64,000 nt of DNA, taken from Rubrivirga sp046845755 (GTDB lineage Bacteria; Bacteroidota; Rhodothermia; Rhodothermales; Rubricoccaceae). The stretch is taken from the NCBI RefSeq assembly GCF_046845755.1, contig NZ_CP177357.1, positions 1,488,001 to 1,552,000 of the forward strand, read 5' to 3'. Below the pieces are notes generated by a model. The model was not told where the DNA came from. It did not search any database and saw only the letters and a program-made list of their open reading frames with translations. Below are positions 61,436-64,000 of the stretch, one piece after another (within the stretch, counting starts at the first letter, position 1; the number at the start of each line of letters is the position of its first letter). Both the position numbers and the translations under genes were made by a program.

Positions 61436-62268
61436 CGCCGGTACCAGGTGAGCTGCCGCTTCGCGTAGCGTCGGGAGTTTCGCTTGATCAGCCGGACGGC
61501 CTCGGCCGCCGAGCGCTCGCCCGCGAGGACGGGCAGCCACTCCTGATACCCGATCGTCGCCCGGAGAGTGGGCCGAGCATCTGAGTCGGACGCGAGCCGC
61601 GTGACTTCGTCCACCAGGCCACTGTCCAGCATGCCGTCGACTCGCGCGTCGATGCGGGCATACAGCTCTGGGCGTGGTCGGTCGAGAACGACCAGCCTCG
61701 AGGGCAGCCCAGCGCGCTGTGACTCCGCCCACAACTCGGACGGCCGACGGCCCGTGCTGCGCAGCACCCCGACCCACCGCACCAGCCGGTGCGACTTGGT
61801 CGGGTCGAGCGTGGCTGCCGCCTCGGGATCGGACCGGCTCAGCTCCTCGAATAAGCGCTGTGCGCCCTCAGGCTCTGTAATCGCCTCCAGAAGCTGAGCC
61901 TCGAGCGCCGGAGGCACCGGAGGGAGATTCGCCAGCCCCTCCAGCAGGGCGTGGACGTAGAGCGTGGATCCGCCTACCACGACTACCGGGGTGCCCTGTG
62001 CCCACAATCTCTCAATCGTCCCCCGCGCCATCTCGAGCCATCGGCCAGCCGTGATCCGGTCTCCTGGATCGATGAGGTCGACCAGGTGGTGGGGCACGCG
62101 CTCCCGATCGGCAGCTGAGGGTTTGGCGGTCCCGATGTCGAGGCCACGGTACAGCTGCCGGCTGTCGGCCGACACGATCTCCGCTCCCAGGGCCTCGGCT
62201 ACGTCCAACGCCAGCGACGATTTCCCGACGGCGGTCGGGCCGGCCAGCACGAGGGCGCGATGCGTCAC
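61351..62268 (-). CDS. miaA: tRNA dimethylallyltransferase
   Basis: 305 aa. Adds a dimethylallyl group to A37 of tRNAs reading UNN codons. P-loop GPTAVGKS at 10-17, SADSRQLYRGLDIGTAKPS the DMAPP/tRNA site, VVVGGSTLYVHALLEGL, and IGYQEWL...AEAVRLIKRNSRRYAKRQLTWYRR. The GTG at 62268 gives this N-terminus and overlaps the upstream gene by 4 bp. Convergent overlap of 85 bp with the GT-C gene is the largest in the window. Confidence 0.95.
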   Translation of the reverse strand: MTHRALVLAGPTAVGKSSLALDVAEALGAEIVSADSRQLYRGLDIGTAKPSAADRERVPHHLVDLIDPGDRITAGRWLEMARGTIERLWAQGTPVVVVGGSTLYVHALLEGLANLPPVPPALEAQLLEAITEPEGAQRLFEELSRSDPEAAATLDPTKSHRLVRWVGVLRSTGRRPSELWAESQRAGLPSRLVVLDRPRPELYARIDARVDGMLDSGLVDEVTRLASDSDARPTLRATIGYQEWLPVLAGERSAAEAVRLIKRNSRRYAKRQLTWYRRYPDASWLDARSATAEAVLDVGGEVRRA

Positions 62269-63323
62269 GAGAGCCGTCGGAACGCGTCCAGGCCGCCACG
62301 CAAGCTCAGCGCCCGGTGGCCCCGCTCGGCGAGCAGCCGGGCGGCTTGCGCGGAGCGCCCCCCCGACTTGCAGTAAACAATGACCTCCTCGGCCTTCCAC
62401 AGTTCGAGTTCGAACAGGCGCGCCTCCAACTGTCCCACAGGGATGTGCCGGCCGCCGATGTGGTCGGCGCTCCGCTCAGCGGCTTCGCGCACATCGAGAA
62501 GGTGGACGCCCCCGGCGGCCATCCGGACTCTCAGGTCGCCGGGCGACACCTCGCCGGCGTCCGCGACCTCCGCCAGGCGGCCCAGGCCACACGCGGGACA
62601 CTGCGGGTCCCGGTCGATCCCGATCTCGCGGACTTCGACCGCCAGCAGGTCAATCATCAACAGCCGCCCGACCAGCGGCTCTCCGATGCCCAAGAGCAGC
62701 TTGAGCGCCTCGGACGCCTGGATTGTCCCGAACAGCGATGGCACGACGCCGAGCACGCCGCCTTCGGCGCAGTTCGGGATCAACCCTGGGGGCGGGGGCT
62801 CCGGAAACAGACAGCGATAGCACGGGCCGCCGGTTGCCGCGAACACGGACGCCTGGCCGGAAAACGTCCCCACGGAGGCAAACACGTCCGGGGTCCCGGT
62901 CCGGACGGCGGCGTCGTTGACCACGTACCGCGTCGCGAACGTGTCGGACCCGTCGACGACCACGTCGTACCCCGCGAGCAGGGCGTCCGCGTTGCTCGCG
63001 TCCAGCCTTTTGGGGTGGCACTCGACCGTTATGTCTGGATTGATCGCGCGCAGCCGCTCCAGCGTGGCTTCGGCCTTGGGACGGCCGATATCGGACGTCG
63101 AGAACAGCGTCTGGCGATGCAGGTTTGTGATATCGACGGTATCAAACTCGACGAAGCCGACGCGTCCGACGCCAGATGCGACAAGATGATGCAGCGCTGG
63201 CGACCCCAGGCCTCCCGTCCCAACGACCAGGCAGGACGCCTCCGCAAGCCGCCCCTGACCGGCCTCTCCGATCTCGGGAAGCTGGATCTGACGAGCGTAT
63301 CGCTGCCGGGGATCGAAAGTCAT
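62265..63323 (-). CDS. MoeB/ThiF family adenylyltransferase with rhodanese domain
   Basis: 352 aa. Residues 1-245: E1-like adenylation domain with the ATP loop VVGTGGLGSPALHHLVASGVG, DLHRQTLF-like NLHRQTLFSTSDIG, and zinc Cys in CYRC and CPACG. Residues about 260-352: rhodanese domain with active Cys in IVYCKSGGRSA. Activates a ubiquitin-like sulfur carrier (MoaD or ThiS) and may pass sulfur for molybdopterin, thiamine or tRNA thiolation. The partner is not in the window. Confidence 0.94.
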   Translation of the reverse strand: MTFDPRQRYARQIQLPEIGEAGQGRLAEASCLVVGTGGLGSPALHHLVASGVGRVGFVEFDTVDITNLHRQTLFSTSDIGRPKAEATLERLRAINPDITVECHPKRLDASNADALLAGYDVVVDGSDTFATRYVVNDAAVRTGTPDVFASVGTFSGQASVFAATGGPCYRCLFPEPPPPGLIPNCAEGGVLGVVPSLFGTIQASEALKLLLGIGEPLVGRLLMIDLLAVEVREIGIDRDPQCPACGLGRLAEVADAGEVSPGDLRVRMAAGGVHLLDVREAAERSADHIGGRHIPVGQLEARLFELELWKAEEVIVYCKSGGRSAQAARLLAERGHRALSLRGGLDAFRRLS

Positions 63324-64000
63324 CGCTTGGTGTCGAGATGGTGCAAAACGACCCGGGCGGCGTTCCGCCCTGATGCACCCATAATGCCTCCCCCCGGATG
63401 CATGCTGGCGCCGGTCAGAAACAACCCATCCACGGGGCCACGGTAATCGGACAGTGTAGTGGAGGGGCGCAAGCTGAACATCTGGTCGATGGTCATTTCG
63501 AGGTGCATCACGTTTCCCTTGAACAGGCCGAGCTCGCGCTCGAGCCAGAGCGGATGCTGGAACAGACTCCCGACGACGGACGCCTTGGTCCCGGGCGCGT
63601 AGGGTTCAAAGGTATCGAGGATCCGGTCGGCTACCTCGTCCCCGATGTCGTCCCAGCGCCGGCCGCCGGTCATCTCATAGGGGAAGTACTGGGCCCACAG
63701 CCACAGGACCTCACCGCCGGGGGGCGCGAGTGTGTCGTCGACGGCCGAGAAGCTCATCCCGACGATCGGCGGATCGTCCGCGGGATGGCCCTTGAGGTAG
63801 TCCGCGTAGGCGTCCATGATCTGCTGGCGGTCGCGGCAGACCAGTTGGAGCGCGGTCCGCGCGTCGTCGCCGGGGCTTGCGGCGTACTGAAGAGGCTTGT
63901 CGAGCGCGAGCCGCAGAATGGCCCCGAATCCGTTCCCGACGCGCATTCCGTCCGCCTCAGGAGGCCTGTGCTCGGCCGGAAGCAGCTTGTCCAGCGTTTC
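63320..64000 (-). CDS. CrtI/PYROXD2-like FAD-dependent oxidoreductase, C-terminal part (5' end outside window)
   Basis: The frame is open to the window edge; about 226 residues of the C-terminal part are seen. DGLFLTGASMHPGGGIMGASGRNAARVVLHHLD is the C-terminal FAD-binding motif of the phytoene desaturase-like amine oxidase family. FKGNVMHLEMTIDQMFSLRPSTTLSDYRGPVDG just before it fits the PYROXD2-like group. The N-terminal Rossmann motif lies outside. It ends by overlapping the MoeB-like gene by 4 bp. Carotenoid desaturation is possible but not shown. Confidence 0.85.
   Translation of the reverse strand, partial: ETLDKLLPAEHRPPEADGMRVGNGFGAILRLALDKPLQYAASPGDDARTALQLVCRDRQQIMDAYADYLKGHPADDPPIVGMSFSAVDDTLAPPGGEVLWLWAQYFPYEMTGGRRWDDIGDEVADRILDTFEPYAPGTKASVVGSLFQHPLWLERELGLFKGNVMHLEMTIDQMFSLRPSTTLSDYRGPVDGLFLTGASMHPGGGIMGASGRNAARVVLHHLDTKR

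Overview
The window is a piece of a very GC-rich bacterial chromosome with tightly packed core genes. Gene content points to the Rhodothermota, the deep relatives of Bacteroidota, probably a Rubricoccaceae-like marine bacterium. The evidence is a PorV/PorQ-type outer membrane protein, a Wzi-type capsule protein, DUF4252 lipoproteins in an ECF sigma operon, a fused E1 alpha/beta dehydrogenase, a TonB-family energy transducer, almost no Shine-Dalgarno sequences, and a recurring TAnnTT-type promoter element like the Bacteroidota -7 box. This placement is inferred from gene content and was not tested by a tree. No rRNA, tRNA, integrase, transposase, prophage or CRISPR array was found.

Layout. 1-7.7 kb: the end of dnaG, ppk1, and a set of exported copper-type proteins (cupredoxin lipoprotein, LVIVD-repeat protein, small unknown protein, multicopper oxidase with a Met/His-rich N-terminus). 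7.7-11.2 kb: an accessory-looking stretch with a 12-unit 21-bp repeat array, an uncharacterised helical protein, a tiny membrane protein, an exported unknown protein and a GrpB-nucleotidyltransferase pair. 11.2-17.9 kb: HerA-like ATPase, a repeat-rich gap, phasin-like protein, WS/DGAT acyltransferase, rlmN. 17.9-24.8 kb: heme/cytochrome oxidase genes (ctaB with an ABC exporter and a DedA/YqaA-like protein; ctaA with NRDE and CAP genes) around glmM. 24.9-27 kb: groES-groEL under a CIRCE operator, with a strong terminator. 27-36 kb: DUF2085 protein, mutY, a BamA/TamA-like protein, rsmB-dinB, a PorV-like protein and a TonB-family protein. 36-47 kb: DUF2156-like protein and Wzi, a sugar transferase, fused branched-chain/pyruvate E1, the sigma/anti-sigma/DUF4252 operon, pyrF. 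47-64 kb: acyl-CoA dehydrogenase, a TPR protein behind a 7-bp repeat, M16 peptidase, an epimerase, scpA-scpB-rluB, guaB, an M24 peptidase, two glycosyltransferases, an RsbW-like kinase, a GT-C glycosyltransferase, then miaA, a MoeB-rhodanese protein and a partial CrtI-like oxidoreductase on the other strand.

Recurring themes are storage (polyphosphate, phasin, wax ester/triacylglycerol), envelope and surface polysaccharide, and respiratory heme biogenesis. Several convergent gene pairs touch or overlap.

The most unusual signal is a 12-bp AT-rich word, CCGTTATTGCAA. It occurs four times exactly, and twice more with small changes, inside unrelated coding sequences. All copies have the same chromosomal orientation, and the word is read in three different codon phases, so it appears to be kept at the DNA level. 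The second is the array of twelve 21-bp units at 7812-8063.
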